A DNA stretch of 12,862 nt, from assembly GCA_902782475.1 (NCBI GenBank), contig CACZNR010000023.1:1-12862 (forward strand). The letters run 5' to 3'. Source of the DNA: an uncultured Eubacteriales bacterium (lineage in GTDB: Bacteria; Bacillota; Clostridia; Christensenellales; Christensenellaceae). Below the pieces are notes generated by a model. It saw only the letters and a program-made list of their open reading frames with translations. It ran no database searches and was not told the origin of the DNA. Both the position numbers and the translations under genes were made by a program. Shown in pieces: positions 12,359 to 12,862 of the stretch. The stretch's first letter is position 1; the number at the start of each line of letters is the position of its first letter.

Positions 12359-12862
12359 TCAGATAACGACCAGTATTCTACCACAATGTTCGCATTTTAC
12401 TATTTTTTCATTCTGTATCCTGCCTGAATACAGCGGAGGAAGCTGCATGTTGCAGCCTGAACAGCGTCCATTCTCATAGACTGCCACAGGTTTCGGCCTG
12501 TTGGTCTTTACCTTTCTGAACTCTTCAAGGACATCCCCCGGGATGTTCTTTTCCAGTTCCTTTATCCTTGTTTCAAGTTCTGTCTGCCTGTCATCCTTTA
12601 CAAGCTGTTCTTCCTTATACTTTGCTGTAAGCTCTTCAACATTCTTCTGTGCATCCCTGATGCTCACAAGGAAGTTCATGAGCTTTGCTTCCTGTTTCTC
12701 TATGTTCTGGGCAAGCTCTTCAAGGGTCTTTCGGATCTTGTCATTCTGGGACATGATCCTCTTGGCCTCCTTGACCATATCCTCATACTGTCTCTGGGTG
12801 AATTCCTCATCATCACATTCTGAGTAATAAGAGATGTCCTTGGAAAGCTCTTCAAGATCTGA
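12359..12862 (-). CDS. Coiled-coil protein with C-terminal C4 zinc ribbon (DUF164/CdsZ-like), 5' end outside window
   Basis: The open frame continues to the right edge without a stop, so 167 C-terminal residues are visible and an internal ATG at 12778 is not the start. Most of the fragment is highly charged helix rich in Glu, Lys and Gln, consistent with a long coiled-coil hairpin. The last 34 residues form a zinc ribbon: CSGCNMQLPP, a 19-residue linker containing YSGRI, then CEHCGRIL. This 'CxGC-xxx-LPP ... CxxCGR-hydrophobic' pattern marks the DUF164/COG1579 family, which binds nucleic acid or proteins; its biological role is poorly settled. In Clostridia such genes often follow a Nif3-like gene and precede rnpB (recollection). 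The stop codon is 14 nt from rnpB. Confidence 0.85.
   Translation of the reverse strand, partial: SDLEELSKDISYYSECDDEEFTQRQYEDMVKEAKRIMSQNDKIRKTLEELAQNIEKQEAKLMNFLVSIRDAQKNVEELTAKYKEEQLVKDDRQTELETRIKELEKNIPGDVLEEFRKVKTNRPKPVAVYENGRCSGCNMQLPPLYSGRIQNEKIVKCEHCGRILVVI

Noticed and set aside
12117-12479. Plus-strand open frame of 120 codons
   Set aside because: It lies across rnpB and the end of the zinc-ribbon gene on the opposite strand; both explain the sequence better.
12359-12778. Complete short zinc-ribbon gene starting at ATG 12778
   Set aside because: The frame stays open upstream through the edge, the extra residues continue the charged helical pattern, and no ribosome binding site precedes this ATG.
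1-12862. CRISPR arrays, insertion sequences, phage or defence genes, tRNA genes
   Set aside because: No regularly spaced direct repeats, transposase-like frames, tRNA cloverleaf patterns or defence-type domains were found on reading both strands; the window is core chromosome.

Overview
The window looks like a stretch of core chromosome from an anaerobic member of the Bacillota, most likely class Clostridia. The grounds are the gene order tig-clpP-clpX-lon-ysxC, strong AGGAGG-type ribosome binding sites, moderate-to-low GC, an A-type RNase P RNA, a short formate/nitrite-family channel and an OFA-type carboxylate transporter. The sequence does not fix the family or genus. AGG (Arg) and ATA (Ile) are common codons in most genes but are much rarer in rpsT and tig.

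All genes except rpsT lie on the minus strand, so the window is best read from right to left. From the right edge come the C-terminal part of a coiled-coil/C4 zinc-ribbon protein (12359-12862), rnpB (about 12007-12344) with its own terminator, and a small FNT-family membrane channel (11350-11955). A predicted promoter at about 11289-11317 then opens a very compact gene train: tig, clpP, clpX, lon, ysxC, a metallophosphoesterase, an unidentified three-helix membrane protein, plsX and holA. It ends at a bidirectional terminator (1923-1953) shared with the convergent rpsT gene. Left of rpsT, an OFA-type MFS transporter (168-1418) is followed by the first 30 codons of an amidohydrolase that runs off the left edge.

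The tig-to-holA train combines co-translational folding (trigger factor), ATP-dependent proteolysis (ClpXP, Lon), ribosome assembly (YsxC), phospholipid precursor synthesis (PlsX) and the replication clamp loader (delta subunit). From lon to holA the genes overlap or abut: lon/ysxC by 20 nt, ysxC/phosphoesterase by ATGA, plsX/holA by TAATG. This suggests one mRNA with translational coupling. An 11-bp perfect hairpin between clpX and lon is the one clear structural break.

No gene-free stretch exceeds 300 bases. The longest, 1419-1652, holds the divergent 5' regions of the MFS gene and rpsT. I found no mobile element, CRISPR array, tRNA, phage gene or defence gene. The most unusual signals are non-coding: a changed but compensated P4 helix in rnpB, the clpX-lon hairpin, a short palindrome at the predicted 5' end of the tig transcript, and the paired inverted repeats between the transporter and the amidohydrolase.
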